A stretch of 64,000 nucleotides of DNA from Chaetoceros tenuissimus (GCA_021927905.1 BLLK01000047.1:434001-498000), one strand, 5' to 3'. Shown: positions 38,600-50,339, counted from the stretch's first letter. Translations and numbers: made by a program. Notes: generated by a model from the letters alone, not told the origin.

Positions 38600-41598
38600 A
38601 TGTTGGGTCAAATCTCAGTTTTGGTAAATCTTCTCTGGAGTTGTAGACTTCTTGTCTCATGTGCATATACAAACACCACGGATGGTACTAGTATTTTTTA
38701 TACTGAGGAAAGAACTACATCCGGAATACAAAGAACTTTCTCTTGCGAGGGTGGAAACGAGAATCTCTCAGATAGTTACTTGGATCGCATTAAGCAGTCT
38801 GAATGGACAAACTTTATTCCAGGAGTCTATTATCATGGTCAAGCTTCAAAGATTGTTTCAGCTAAAAGGGCAGACGACCCATACATTTATTCATCTCACC
38901 TTTGTGTAAATGGCGAGAGTAATCCTACCGGTCAAATACAATTGTATGACGATGGAACAAATGGTGATGATGTAGCTGGTGATGGGATCTTTTCTAGGTC
39001 TTGTGTCCACTACTGTAACGATGTGGTGGACTTCAATGATATATATGGGTTCGCATACGGATTGAATTTGGATGGTCAAGAGTTTGTGGCTTTGGACCCT
39101 TCGAAAAAGGGAACAATTCCATACAAAGAAATTGACACTCCTTTGACACCAGGTGCACGCTCGTTTGCTACGTCTCATGCTTTCTTCTTTGCCGATGTAA
39201 ATGGAAAGTACTTTCCTAATTTTCCACATGTTGATGGAGGGACCGCTTTTTCGCCTAATGATGCTACTTCTCCAACGGGAAAATCGGTTATCATATCAGC
39301 TTTGCTGCAAATATTTGGCGACGTATTTGATATGATAACTGTGACTCCTCTCGAAGGCTATGTAGGAGGTGGAATTTATAAATGGCAAAATTGGGATAGG
39401 AGAGGAGGCCCGCAACCTGAACAAGAGATTGGAAACATTGACACGTGTGCTCTTGGCCTCACTGGAGTTCCACCTTATCGTATGACTGGTGGAATTACAA
39501 TGCCTAATCTAAGCAACAGCGGCGAATTTGAAGATTGGATTCATGAAGTAATTCATAGCGTTGGAGGATTTGAATTTCATAATATTTATGGAGGTGCTCG
39601 TAGAGGAGATGGAATGGTGAGACAATAATGAAGAATGAATTCTTTTTAGTAGATAGAGTCTCTAATTGTATTTTCTATTATTGATTAGCACGTACCAGGA
39701 AGCTGCACAACTGACCATTCAACTCTTCAAGGGCCAGTATGGGATTGGGTTAAGGTAAGCATACACCGCATTTAGTGGCTGCAAACTGAGTGCAATTCTC
39801 AATCTTGCAATTCTCCATTTAGGGTGCACCTAATGCAATTCCGAGAGTTGGAGGAGATCCGGATTTATATGGTCATGGCGGTGTCCGTCTCGAGGCCCAT
39901 TCACAATGCGATAGCTGTGATGAGAATGATTTAGCTCAGTGTTGTAGCTTCAGATACAAAAATAGACCAAGTACAAAACAAGAAATGATGGCAAATCCTG
40001 AACTTTGTACAATGTCTCCAATCATGCAATATATTTCAGGCTTTATTGATTTCAAAGATGTTCCCCAGAATAAACGCACATACTACTGCATGGGCTCTGA
40101 CACTGATGGTGGTTGTGGAACTGAAGATTTTCATGAAAAGCAATGCGTGATTCCAGTCAACGACGATGATCCAAACGCTGTGACCTCGACATTTGTACAA
40201 CGATTCACGCTGAATCAGTTGGTAAAAGCAAACGGAGGGAAACGCTTTCCTGCCAAAAAGTTCAAGGTTATTCGTCATGCAACAGCCTTGGTTTCTGCGC
40301 GACTTCCAACTGATGCTGAAATCGTCTTCAATACATTATTTTGGCGACAGCAAGAGATTGCTACCGAGCCTTGGGAAAGAGTGGTTGACGATAGCAATGT
40401 TAAAAAATATCCCTTTGATGCATGGAATTTTCACACTCGTGGCCATTCCATCATTCATTCGCGACTACATGGAATTGATTGTGGTGGGAATAGTGACAAT
40501 ATTCCAAGCTGTAGTTCCATTAATACTGCTGTTTGTGCAGATCAACCATGTGGCCCTGGAGCTGTATGTAAACCTTTTGATGGACAACCTCTGTGCATGT
40601 GCAGAGAAGGACTTGTAGGAGATGGCTATGAATGCGCCTTTCCAACTGAAACAGTCAAATACGAGTCTCTTTCCTCTGCTTACTCAATCTCTAGCGATTG
40701 CTTTCCAGACAACAATGTATGGACTCAATTTACACCAGAGTCGTCCATACCACCTTATCCTGGCGGCATGGTTGGTTATTCACCAACATCTTGCTTTAAC
40801 TTTGGAGTATGTCCTGTGGGTTGGCGCTGTAATCGAAAAAGGGGCTGTCTCAAACCTCTGAGCAAACAATCATGCGAAGGTAAAGGATACAACAAGGGGG
40901 AGTGTCTAGCTATTGGATGCTGTCGTTGGAGCAATGGAACTTGTCTCAAGAAAGAAGGCACAAGCAATACATGTCCAGCAATATCAAAAGAGCCAGACCC
41001 CTTTACTTGTAGAGACCTCTCAACTGATTGCTATTTTGAGTGCAAAAATTTGAAATATGATGCCGACAGTCAGGCATTTAGTCAGGAAGGCAATTGTGGA
41101 CAAAAATGTTACACAGTCGCCAAGGACTGTCAAGGCACTAGGCATCCAGAAGTACATATATTGACTGACGGGTAAGTTCTCAGAGTAAAACTGTATTTTC
41201 TTCACGAATGCTATCATTTACTCACAAACTTCTTCTCTCTCTGTTTGTAAAGGTATTACACCAATCATGAGTTTTATCAATATGATGATGAAGATGGCCC
41301 TTTTAACATCCAAGGTGAAGACAAAAACATGTACGACCGCTGTTATCGTGCATGTGTATTGAATGTTCAGAAAGAATACGGTAGTGATAAGTTTTTATTG
41401 AACGTAGTTGTGAAGAATGATTTTGCTAAAATTAAAAGTTGTAATTGGTTGGCAAAAAGACCAGAAGCAAAGAAAAGGAAAATATGCGTAAACAAAAACC
41501 TGTACGCAAGAGGATATAAACCCGCACAGATTGTATGCCCAGAGACTTGTGGTCCATATCTCGACGAAGCTAAGGCTGCCTTCTCACCTTTGAATTGA
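38600..41598 (+). CDS. Secreted zincin-like metalloprotease with EGF and Cys-rich modules
   Basis: Four exons: 38600-39616, 39689-39754, 39823-41171 and 41253-41598; all GT-AG and phase-consistent, 925 residues. A signal peptide (ISVLVNLLWSCRLLVSCAY) starts the protein. The zinc-site-like string HEVIHSVGGFEFH begins at His315, giving HExxH, a Gly, and a further His at 327, two residues later than in classic metzincins. An EGF-like domain (CADQPCGPGAVCKPFDGQPL) follows near residue 500-545, then a CEGKGYNKGECLAIGCCRW module resembling a trefoil-type Cys pattern. The last exon ends in a Cys domain (CNWLAKRPEAKKRKIC, CPETCG) of a kind seen in diatom secreted proteins. Likely extracellular; activity unproved. 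Confidence 0.75.
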
Positions 41599-42420
41599 AT
41601 ATGTTTAAAGAATGCATTTCATTTTCCCTTGCATTCAATGTGTTTTTACTCTAAAAAATTCCGTTAAAAAGATAAATATCATTTTGTTTGGTACTTTTTT
41701 ACTCTACAAATGTACTATGGATTTGCTCATTTGTTTGTCTGTACATTTTATGGACTTCTAACGTCAGAGAAGACGTCTGCGATAGGTATTTGAAAATGAC
41801 ATCATTCCAACGACTGCAGACCCATTGGGATCATCATAATTTGGTCATTGGATTTTGGAGGTGGTACTGCACCAAGAAAAGGACTTTGAGGAACGCCATC
41901 CCCTATCATTTCAGCTTAATAGTACCCATACATTCACCGAAAGCGAGCTTATGAAAAATAAATAGATGAAATATAGTCTCATGTTTCTGATTAAATCCCC
42001 ATCACTAGGGATGGATTCATCGGGTTTGGACCAAAGAGTAAATCATTTTCTTTGATTTCATTCATGCATTCTTTTTCAAGTATTTATTTCTATTCATTCT
42101 CGGTTTTACGACCACTCCAATACTTTTTTGTTGATTTTACAGAGAGTAATAAGCCCTACTTACTTTTCAATTTAGTATCGGACACTTCAAAAATTCAATG
42201 TTTCAAAAGTCGAAGTAGGTGAGTCATTTTCTAGCTATTTACTTCAATTTTTCTCCCTAGCCAAATCCTTTTTCACGATACCGTACGTATGTTATGGCTT
42301 CCTGCAATGCAGCTTCCCCCTCCTCCGCAACCACAATTTCAATTCGTTCCGGCAGTAGTAATTGGTAATTAGTAATAAGAAGAATACCTTCACAGTTCCA
42401 ATTGGAAACTTAATTCTAAT
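41599..42420. other. Intergenic, no gene seen
   Basis: About 820 bp between two plus-strand genes. An open frame at 41688-41954 starts from a non-ATG codon and has no recognisable domain, so it is not called. The carrier promoter is presumably in the last few hundred bases. Confidence 0.5.
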
Positions 42421-43599
42421 ATGACTGCAAAGATGGAAGCTGCGGCAGGGACCTCTGCGAAAAAGACGAAACGCATTCGTCGAAATGTTACAAAGAAAAT
42501 AGAGAAGGAAACGGTAGCTTATCCTCAATGGCACAACGTTGTTGCTGGTGCAGCTGCTGGAGCTGGTGCTCGCTTTTTCACAGCTCCTTTAGACTTGTTA
42601 AAAATTAGAAGACAATTGCAAATGAATAAACCACCAGGGGTGGTTCCTGTTGCAGCCAAGGCACCCTCAAGCTTTTCTCCGTTTGGTATGTTTCAATCTA
42701 TGAAGCGCATCGTACAAACAGAAGGTGGGCTTCACTCTCTCTTTAGAGGAAATTTGGCTGCCACTTATTTATGGGTTGGGTATGCAGCGGTTCAATTCTC
42801 TTTATATGCTAGAACTGCAGATTTTTTGACGAGAATACCTGACTCCGCACCAATACTTCAGTTGCCTGTTCCACTTCAAACTACTCCTTTGCAAAGACCT
42901 GTACAGTTGGCATCTGATTTATTTTCAAGCATTGGCTCAAATCCTACAGCAGTCGCATTTTGTGCTGGAGCAACAGCAGGTTCAGCTGCTACATTAGCAA
43001 CATATCCATTTGACATTTGTAGAACTGCTTTTGCAAGTCAAAAGACATTATCGCAAGGAACAAAATCTATTTCTACTTTCTTTCAATTAGCAATGAAGGA
43101 CAATCCTCAGCCATTGAGAACAGTATTTGCAGGAAGTGGGCCAGCTATTTTGGGTATTGTGCCATATATGGGACTTAATTTCGCTTTGTATGATTACTTG
43201 GTCAGGCAAGGTGATAGAGTAAAAGTGAGTGATGCTGGTACAGCTGGTGCAATTAGTGGCGGTGTGAGTAAATTTGTTGTTTATCCATTAGATACTGTGA
43301 AGAAAAGGCTCCAAGCACAAGCATTTGATTCTTTCTGGGGTCAGAAGGATGTCATTACGAATCAATATCAGTATAAAAACATGATGGATTGCGGTTCCAA
43401 GATTTTGAAAGAAGAAGGACTCGCCGCTTTTTACAGAGGGTTAGTGCCTACAGTGATTAAAACAATGACGGCTACCAGTTTGACATTTGCAATATTTCAA
43501 ATGTCGAAAAACTCACTTGAAAGCTTTCATGACTGGACGAATGCATCTGATGGACAGGTGGATATAATCAAATCACAAGAGAAATCTAACAAAAAGTAA
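42421..43599 (+). CDS. Mitochondrial thiamine pyrophosphate carrier-like SLC25 protein
   Basis: A single exon of 392 residues. Three canonical carrier repeats are present: APLDLLKIRRQLQ, YPFDICRTAFASQ and YPLDTVKKRLQAQ. They are followed by FRGNLAATYLWVGYAAVQF, GIVPYMGLNFALYDYL and FYRGLVPTVIKTM. The combination of LKIRRQLQ in repeat 1, a long insertion after it, and the GIVPYMGLNFALY segment in repeat 2 matches the SLC25A19/TPC1 group that imports thiamine pyrophosphate. The N-terminal 35 residues are basic (KKTKRIRRNVTKK). Other nucleotide-type carriers (CoA, ATP-Mg) are close relatives and cannot be fully excluded. Confidence 0.78.
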   Translation: MTAKMEAAAGTSAKKTKRIRRNVTKKIEKETVAYPQWHNVVAGAAAGAGARFFTAPLDLLKIRRQLQMNKPPGVVPVAAKAPSSFSPFGMFQSMKRIVQTEGGLHSLFRGNLAATYLWVGYAAVQFSLYARTADFLTRIPDSAPILQLPVPLQTTPLQRPVQLASDLFSSIGSNPTAVAFCAGATAGSAATLATYPFDICRTAFASQKTLSQGTKSISTFFQLAMKDNPQPLRTVFAGSGPAILGIVPYMGLNFALYDYLVRQGDRVKVSDAGTAGAISGGVSKFVVYPLDTVKKRLQAQAFDSFWGQKDVITNQYQYKNMMDCGSKILKEEGLAAFYRGLVPTVIKTMTATSLTFAIFQMSKNSLESFHDWTNASDGQVDIIKSQEKSNKK

Positions 43600-43693
43600 T
43601 TTTTGCAAATAATTGAAATCACATAGAGGAAAGAGAACAGTATTAGGTACCTATAGGAAAGAATGAAGATAGAAATGTAAAATTAGTCTACTT

Positions 43694-44617
43694 CTAAATC
43701 GCTTCTTCAAATTTATGCCGAAAGGTTAGTGACAGGCGATGCCCTCGTTGAATCTGTTCACCTTCCACTGCATTCACACATTTACAACTTGCATACTCGA
43801 CAGAATTATGAATTCTATCATTTATTGAATGACAGTGATTTGTATACGCATCATCTGTAAATACTACCAATGATCCATTCCCATGTAGTTTCAGTTGCAT
43901 TACATCATTGTTGGAATCATCATCTACACCATCATCTGGCTTGCGTTTTGTAAAGTTGAAAAGAACATCTCCACCCGCAATACTAAACGTTGCAGTCCGA
44001 TCGAGATACATGGGTCCATCAGTATGAGCCATAATGCCTTCTTGATCTTGATATTCATTAACCAACACGTGATTAGGAGGATGAGTACCGGGAAATGCTT
44101 TTATGCGAAGCAGCATATCTATCAAAACTTGCAAAAGAGGTGGGATTTCTTTGACGACTCGAAAGTCAAACATTGCAACAGATCGTCGAGCAAAGTCCAA
44201 TCTCTTCCATTTTCCATGGTATTTAACAATTCCACCCGTACTTGTCACATTTCTTTCATTATTATTGATTGTGGGCAGCGATTTCAACCACTGGGTCAAT
44301 TTCCTTTCAAAGTTTGGACATAGGAGTTTCTCGATATAGAAAACATCTCGTAATACTTCAGCTCCTACTTGGGAATTTTCAAGCACTTTCGATAATTGAT
44401 CATCAAGGATGTCTTTATGCAGAGGACGAGTTTTTCCATCATTACCCAGAAGATTGTCAGAAAATTTCTCGATTGTGTCTACTGAATGTGTGCTCTCAAC
44501 AGTGTCGTTGTTGACACCATTCAAATCTTTACTTTTACTAGGAGGTGAATTGGATTTCTGCATTCTCATTCGTCTCTTCTCAAGACGCATGAGTTCTCTA
44601 AAATCTATAGCACTCAT
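43694..44617 (-). CDS. ALKBH6: ALKBH6-type 2-oxoglutarate/Fe(II) dioxygenase
   Basis: The ATG at 44617 gives 307 residues; upstream only a TTG is in frame. After a charged, low-complexity N-terminus of about 80 residues, the AlkB-like core has LVNEYQDQEGIMAHTDGPMY with iron ligands H198 and D200. The second histidine is at 261 or 263 (NHCHSIND), and RGHRLSLTFRHKF supplies the 2-oxoglutarate-binding Arg pair. PPNHVLVNEYQ-GIM-H-DGP is the ALKBH6 form among AlkB homologues. Reported substrates of the family include nucleic acid lesions or tRNA, not settled. It lies tail-to-tail with the carrier gene, 94 bp between stops. Confidence 0.85.
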   Translation of the reverse strand: MSAIDFRELMRLEKRRMRMQKSNSPPSKSKDLNGVNNDTVESTHSVDTIEKFSDNLLGNDGKTRPLHKDILDDQLSKVLENSQVGAEVLRDVFYIEKLLCPNFERKLTQWLKSLPTINNNERNVTSTGGIVKYHGKWKRLDFARRSVAMFDFRVVKEIPPLLQVLIDMLLRIKAFPGTHPPNHVLVNEYQDQEGIMAHTDGPMYLDRTATFSIAGGDVLFNFTKRKPDDGVDDDSNNDVMQLKLHGNGSLVVFTDDAYTNHCHSINDRIHNSVEYASCKCVNAVEGEQIQRGHRLSLTFRHKFEEAI

Positions 44618-46030
44618 CTTTTGTGATTTCAATTGAAGAGAGAAGAGATATCACTCGTATTACCACGAAATAGTTGATAGTAAGCACAAAAACGGAGTAC
44701 AAAGCAATCGATGTGAATAAGGGGATCAATGTATCAACGTATCAACCAACTAAACAATAGACTACAGACTACTCTACATTGTACCTACTACGTACGAGTA
44801 CATGCATTCATTCATTCATTATTTTATTAGGTAGCTATCTTATGTGGCTACATAAGAGTTCCTTGCTCCTGAATGGAGAAGAAGGTTCAATACAAAAGAA
44901 GATACAATCAGATCTATAGGCTTCGACGATGTCTTTATGAGAGTATGGAACTACTACTTGACATATTGCGAGGCGGCTTTTGACTCTCAGACAGAAAATT
45001 GCTTAAATTCTTGTATTTTCTAGACCAGGATGTAGGTCACTTATTCCACTTTCAGAATCACGTTCAATTACTCAAATGGCCGAAATATCAGAGGCAGAAT
45101 ATACCAAATGGCTTGCGTGAAAAGTGAAGTTAGAACAGCAAAGAGGAAATTTCTGCATACATGATCGTACAAAGATCCCTTCTCGAAGGCTTAGATTGCA
45201 ATTCCAATGCTATGATATGATCAAAACATGTAAAGTGATACGGTAAAAAATGGCCATAATTGTGTAAATCCTAACCTAAAAGCACAACAACATTCATTCA
45301 ATACACTTATTTTTCGATTTAAGAATAAAAATGCTGTTTTTTTTGTTTTTTTTTCTCATACTTTTTTACGAAATCTTTATTATAAAAAAATCTACTATAT
45401 TGCTGTTGTCTTTAAAAATGATAGAAAAAGATTGACATCTTGGATCTACGTATTGACAAGTCTCTGAAACTTTGTATATACTGCATTTCTTGTCATTTTC
45501 CTGCTAGTTGTGCAATCATAATCTACAAGAGATCATTGGAAGACACTCCTTCAAATGATGGATGATCCATCTGTTCATTGGCTTCTCGGCTTCTCAACTG
45601 CTTACAAGAAGGAATAGTAATTCAACACGATCCAAAATGATTCTTGGATTTTGAAGAGAAGTAAGTCCCAGACGATCCCGGAAATGTCTTTAGAAACACT
45701 CTAATTTTACTCTCATTTTTATGCACACACTCTATTTACATATATGTAATATGAAGCTAGAGTGTTTGTACAATGTGAAATTTAGATTAGAGTGTGTATC
45801 AATCAAGTCTTGACATTTGACAGCAGTCAACATGTCTTCTAAAACTTCTAAACTTCACTTCAAACGACTTCATGAAACACACGTAAGTAAGGCGCACCAC
45901 AAATTCTTGATTCTAGAAACGAACAAGACCTACTACATCACACCTTACAACTAGTTCCTTTAAAGAATTGTTGCAGCCACACCAGCAATACAGTTTCCAC
46001 TTCCATCCACTGTATATAAATATTGTACAT
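44618..46030. other. Long intergenic stretch, no gene called
   Basis: About 1.4 kb without a convincing coding frame, the longest gap of the window. It contains a (CATT)4 run at 44805-44820, long T-runs around 45336-45367 and a small possible upstream exon of the HMG gene (ATG at 45832, donor at 45883). I could not find an snRNA, snoRNA or tRNA in it by eye. Confidence 0.5.
44805..44820. repeat. (CATT)n microsatellite
   Basis: Four perfect CATT units in the upstream region shared by the ALKBH6 gene (minus) and the HMG gene (plus). Confidence 0.8.
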
Positions 46031-47688
46031 ATGTCACCAACAAAGAGTCCCAAAGGGAAAGATAGCAAGGAGACTAAGAAGGCTCCGGGTGCTCCGAAGC
46101 GCTTCAAGTCTTCCTATATTCTATTTTTCATGCATGTACAAAAAAAGATCAAAGAGGAGCTGCCTCCTGGATCTCACACTGTAAGTATATATTATTTATA
46201 TATAGTTTCATTTTATTGATGAAATATTTTTGGGTCTAAACAAATTCATTTCCATATACATACAAACAACAAATTTGAACTTTATGTCCAAACGCCACTA
46301 TACACTTAGGCCCCAGTCGTCTCGAAGAAAGCATCTGCCATGTGGCGAAAACTAAGCGCCACTGAACGCCAGCACTGGGATAATCTGGCTGAAACGGAGA
46401 AGAAGAGATACCTTGCAGAAAAGGAAACATACAAAGGACCGGTAAGTTGTTTTCTGTTGTTGGAGTTCTTTCATACTCAGATATTTGTTAGCTTTCCACG
46501 ACAGAAAGCTATTTTACTCTAAAGCGTGACAAAACTTTCTAATGAATTTTTTCCTCTCAAAGTGGGAAGTTCCAAACAAGAGAGCAAAAAAGGTAAGTTT
46601 TACCTATGAAACAGTTGAATGTGAAATTTTTCATCATCATTGGCTCACAACAGTATTTTCAATTTGTACAGGATCCAACAGCTCCAAGGAGGAACCCATC
46701 TGCCTTCTTGCTGTACTCTAAAAAGAAACGTCAAGAAATTAAAAAGGAAAATCCTCATCTCAAGACCACAGAAATTTCGCGTATGCTTGGTCAGTTATGG
46801 AAAAGTCTACCAGAAGAAGATAAACTACCATTTCAAAAGAAAGAAGCCCTCGAAAGGATAGAATACAAAAAGAAAATGGATACATGGAAGCAAGAACAAG
46901 AAGCATTGAAAGAAAAGGCTGCTACTGCCGCTGCTGCCGCTGCTGCCACCGCCGCAAGTGCTACTGTCACAGATGAAAATGATGACACTACAGAGACTGA
47001 AGAAGATTCTAAGGAAGATGTCCTCGGATCAGATCTGGAGGATGACAATGATGACGAGGTGGAATTACTGGCTGGAAAAGAAATATTCAACACAAAAGAT
47101 GGTGTCACTGAGTTCCCTTGGGGAAACAGTCCCAGAGGAGATTCACCGGACAAGATCTCTAGTTCGAATATAAACTCCGTTGCACGTACTCAGGAACTAA
47201 CTGAAGAAAAGTGGTGGAGTGATCCTTTCGATGAAGCTCCTGTATTTGAATATCATCGAAGTACAACCCATACGATGTATGGGAATCCTCCTAGTCACAA
47301 ACATCCGTCTCAACATCCACATAGCGCCCAAACTTTGCCTCACCCACAAATGTCAGGAAAATACAATAGTTTACCTTCCTACCCACTCGAACAACGAATT
47401 TCTCCTCTTCCTATCCGTCAAAAGAACGATCGCGAAGAACATTCCTTTTTACCAGCACCAAGATTTACAAATAGCGCTCCGATCTGGAATCAGCGTGTCA
47501 GCATTCAGCCACCTCTATCCCAATCCCAAAACTGTGAAAGTGAAGGTCCAAAGCCTTCCAATCAAAATCATCTCTCATTAGAGCGAGAGACCAAATCTAC
47601 CACATATTTTAAGCACAATCCAGACCTTGCCTGCTCTCCAATCGGATCTTACGACGAGTTCGATCCTGTGTCAATTGATCTTCCTTGA
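46031..47688 (+). CDS. HMGB-like protein with two HMG boxes and long tail
   Basis: Exons 46031-46180, 46310-46441, 46563-46592 and 46672-47688; introns are 129, 121 and 79 nt and phases agree, 442 residues. HMG box 1 is split over exons 1 and 2 (PKRFKSSYILFFMHVQKKI, MWRKLSATERQHWDNLAETE). Box 2 follows in exon 4 (PRRNPSAFLLYSKKKRQEI, then LGQLWKSLPEEDKLPFQ). A basic WEVPNKRAKK linker lies between. After box 2 there is an alanine run encoded by GCN repeats, an acidic Glu/Asp stretch, and a long Pro/Ser/His/Gln-rich tail with no domain. It probably bends DNA in chromatin or transcription. A phase-compatible upstream exon could lengthen the N-terminus by 35 residues (see finding). Confidence 0.82.
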
Positions 47689-48148
47689 ATAAAACTTCCT
47701 GTTGAGATGATCGAGTTTCAAAGATCAAATAGTGCCTTTTAGCCATATCTGTGTTAGAATAAAATATACAACTCCTACATGTATAGATTGATAAAAAGTA
47801 AATAAAAAATTCTGTGATGAACTTTTCCACTTTACTATCTAGAATAAATATTACTTATCAGATCAGTACAATGTGTCATTCCATCAATTGCAAGATAGAG
47901 CCAAGATAGAGAAAATCACTATGACATTTTCGACAATGCTTTTCTATCGACTTATCCCTGACAAAGTAGGAAATTACGTAATGAAGATGGGACTCACTCA
48001 TGGACCAATGATTTGAAGAAGCCATCACACCGACGCAGAAACGAAGCAAAAAACAAAAAATATTTTGGTTATTCCATATTGGTTGTTTTTGTTATTACAT
48101 TTGTTGTTGCGCTCTAAGATCTTTCAATATATAGCAAATTACAGAAAA
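47689..48148. other. Intergenic, no gene seen
   Basis: 460 bp between the HMG and PPR genes. The frame of the PPR gene extends upstream of its ATG into hydrophobic sequence but only from a TTG at 48065. Nothing else is visible. Confidence 0.5.
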
Positions 48149-50305
48149 ATGAGGTTCAGTTTTATGACAGTGATGGCACTTTATGTCAATGGATTTCAAC
48201 CTCAACCTATGAGATCTTTCTTCACTCCAACATCGCATCAAATCCATCAATTGCAAGCATTTCGATCCTCTACAAAGCTGTCTATGGTATCTCAACCTCT
48301 TATCGAAGATAAAGAGAACTTGCAAGAGCAGAATGTCGAAGAAGATGATGAGCAAGAAGCGATTGAAAATCTTATTATTGACTTTGTTTCAAGAATCAGT
48401 GAAACACCTGTTGGAATGATCGAAGAAGAAGATGTCTTGTTTGCAGAACCAATTTTCAAAGAGTTGGAACTATTGTCGAAAAGTAACAAGGGAATAGACG
48501 GCGACAAAAATCAAGTAGCAGAAATTATGGATTTGCTGCTATTTCGTATGACTGATGAATGGCAAGAATGTATTATAAACGATCGGGAGATGGACTTTGA
48601 ACCAAATATTGACCTATTCAACATGGTTCTTGATTCCTGGAGGAGAGTTATCGACGAAGACAATGCAACTGAGGTGAAAGAACGAGTTTTGAATATATTC
48701 AATGAAATTGATGAATTATGTGACAGTGGAATGGAAAGTTGTTATCATACAAACGAGACTTTTGATGCTATCATTGATGTAATTAGGTTCACGAGAAGTA
48801 AGGAGACAGGCGAGGAGACTATACAGTACTACGAACGCATGAGAGATTTGGAAATTGTTCCAACTGCGAAGACATATGAGCATGTCATAGATATTATATC
48901 AAAGAACAGAGAGAAAACTAGTGCATCGGATTCTGAGAATCTCTTGAGGGAAGCCATGTCTTTGTATCCAGAAATGGGTACACACATTGATGTATGGAAC
49001 TCCATACTTACTGCTTGGGCAAAGTCTGACCTAGATATTTCTTCTGATCGTATCGAAAACATATTAGCTTTGATGGATGAACGTAATGTCAAGCCAAATT
49101 GTCAAAGTTTTACAATCTATTTGGACTCATTTGCTCAGCGAAGTCATAAAGAGTCAGTGGAAGAAAGTGAACGCATTCTAAATCGCCTTTTAGATTTGCA
49201 TGTAAACGGCCAACTAGAATTCGAACCCGATATTGTTTGTTGGACCACTGTCATTAGGGGTTACACTCGACTTGCAAAGAAAAGAAGAGTTGCAGCAGAA
49301 AAAGCTAACAAACTCCTAGACAAAATGATAACTATGTATGATGAAGGACAAATTACTGTGAAGGCAGATAACATTGTGTATCAATCAGTTTTCAATGCAC
49401 ATTGTAACGCAGGTTTCATGCACGACGCGGAAAGAATACTCGCCACCATGGAATATCTGTGGAAACAAGAAGGGGATGAGTCCTTGCGTCCAACTTTGAG
49501 AACGTACCAACTGCTAATTGAAGGATGGATGAAGTCCAATGTAGACGACGGTGTAGAGAAAGCAGAAAGCATATTTGAAAGTGTAAAAACCAAATTTGCT
49601 GAAGACGACTCTGAGTTACTACCAGATATTTATAGATCACTCTTGTTAGGTTATGCAAAAAAGGCAAATCCTGATGCTGCATTGAATATGTTAAAGGAAA
49701 TGATTCAAAAAGGATACACCGTAGACTCGTTTTCATTTGAGAAAATCATTGACAGCTATGCTTCTTCAGGTGATTCAGGTGATTTCAAGAAGATCAATGC
49801 GGTCGTTGACTTGATGGAGAAGTGTCAACAACGGGAACTAGTCCAAGCAAATGAAAGGTTATACAATACTATAATTCGTGCATATATCAAACAAGATAGA
49901 CCAGGTGTATCCAAACTAGTACAGACCATAGTGAAGAGAATGGAGAATCAGTATGAAAATGGGAACGAGGCTGCGCGTCCTACAATTTTTACATATAACC
50001 TTCTTCTGAAGTCCTGTGCTAAATCCAACAATGACGAGAATGAAATGAAAGTTGCATTCAACACTGCTATTGCAGCCTTCAATGAAATTCGGTCAAATGA
50101 TAGCTTGGACCCTGATCATGTAACGTACAGCTCATTGATAAAGTGCTCTACGCTACTGCCAGAAGGAGAGCAAAAAAACAAGTTCATCAAGGCTACAATC
50201 ACTCAATGTGCAAAGGATGGCTTTGTGAATAAATATTTCGTCCAAGATGTGGCTGAATATGTTAGTGAAGGTATGGCTAGAGCCCTGGCAGCTAAGATAC
50301 AATAA
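48149..50305 (+). CDS. Pentatricopeptide repeat (PPR) protein, probably organellar
   Basis: A single exon of 718 residues from the ATG at 48149. The N-terminal 45 residues are hydrophobic and hydroxylated (MRFSFMTVMALYVNGFQPQPM, then FRSSTKLSM) and could be an organelle presequence. From about residue 150 on, the chain is a series of 35-residue helix pairs of PPR type, for example EPNIDLFNMVLDSWRR, VPTAKTYEHVIDIIS, HIDVWNSILTAWAK, KPNCQSFTIYLDSFAQ, EPDIVCWTTVIRGYTR and RPTIFTYNLLLKSCAK. Such proteins bind organelle RNA and guide its processing or translation; the target is unknown. The stop is 34 bp from that of the convergent CLC gene. Confidence 0.85.
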   Translation: MRFSFMTVMALYVNGFQPQPMRSFFTPTSHQIHQLQAFRSSTKLSMVSQPLIEDKENLQEQNVEEDDEQEAIENLIIDFVSRISETPVGMIEEEDVLFAEPIFKELELLSKSNKGIDGDKNQVAEIMDLLLFRMTDEWQECIINDREMDFEPNIDLFNMVLDSWRRVIDEDNATEVKERVLNIFNEIDELCDSGMESCYHTNETFDAIIDVIRFTRSKETGEETIQYYERMRDLEIVPTAKTYEHVIDIISKNREKTSASDSENLLREAMSLYPEMGTHIDVWNSILTAWAKSDLDISSDRIENILALMDERNVKPNCQSFTIYLDSFAQRSHKESVEESERILNRLLDLHVNGQLEFEPDIVCWTTVIRGYTRLAKKRRVAAEKANKLLDKMITMYDEGQITVKADNIVYQSVFNAHCNAGFMHDAERILATMEYLWKQEGDESLRPTLRTYQLLIEGWMKSNVDDGVEKAESIFESVKTKFAEDDSELLPDIYRSLLLGYAKKANPDAALNMLKEMIQKGYTVDSFSFEKIIDSYASSGDSGDFKKINAVVDLMEKCQQRELVQANERLYNTIIRAYIKQDRPGVSKLVQTIVKRMENQYENGNEAARPTIFTYNLLLKSCAKSNNDENEMKVAFNTAIAAFNEIRSNDSLDPDHVTYSSLIKCSTLLPEGEQKNKFIKATITQCAKDGFVNKYFVQDVAEYVSEGMARALAAKIQ

Positions 50306-50339
50306 TTAGTAGGAAAGATATATCCAATATATGTTACAT

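Noticed and set aside
41688-41954. 88-codon plus-strand frame
   Set aside because: No ATG start, no domain, in an intergenic gap.
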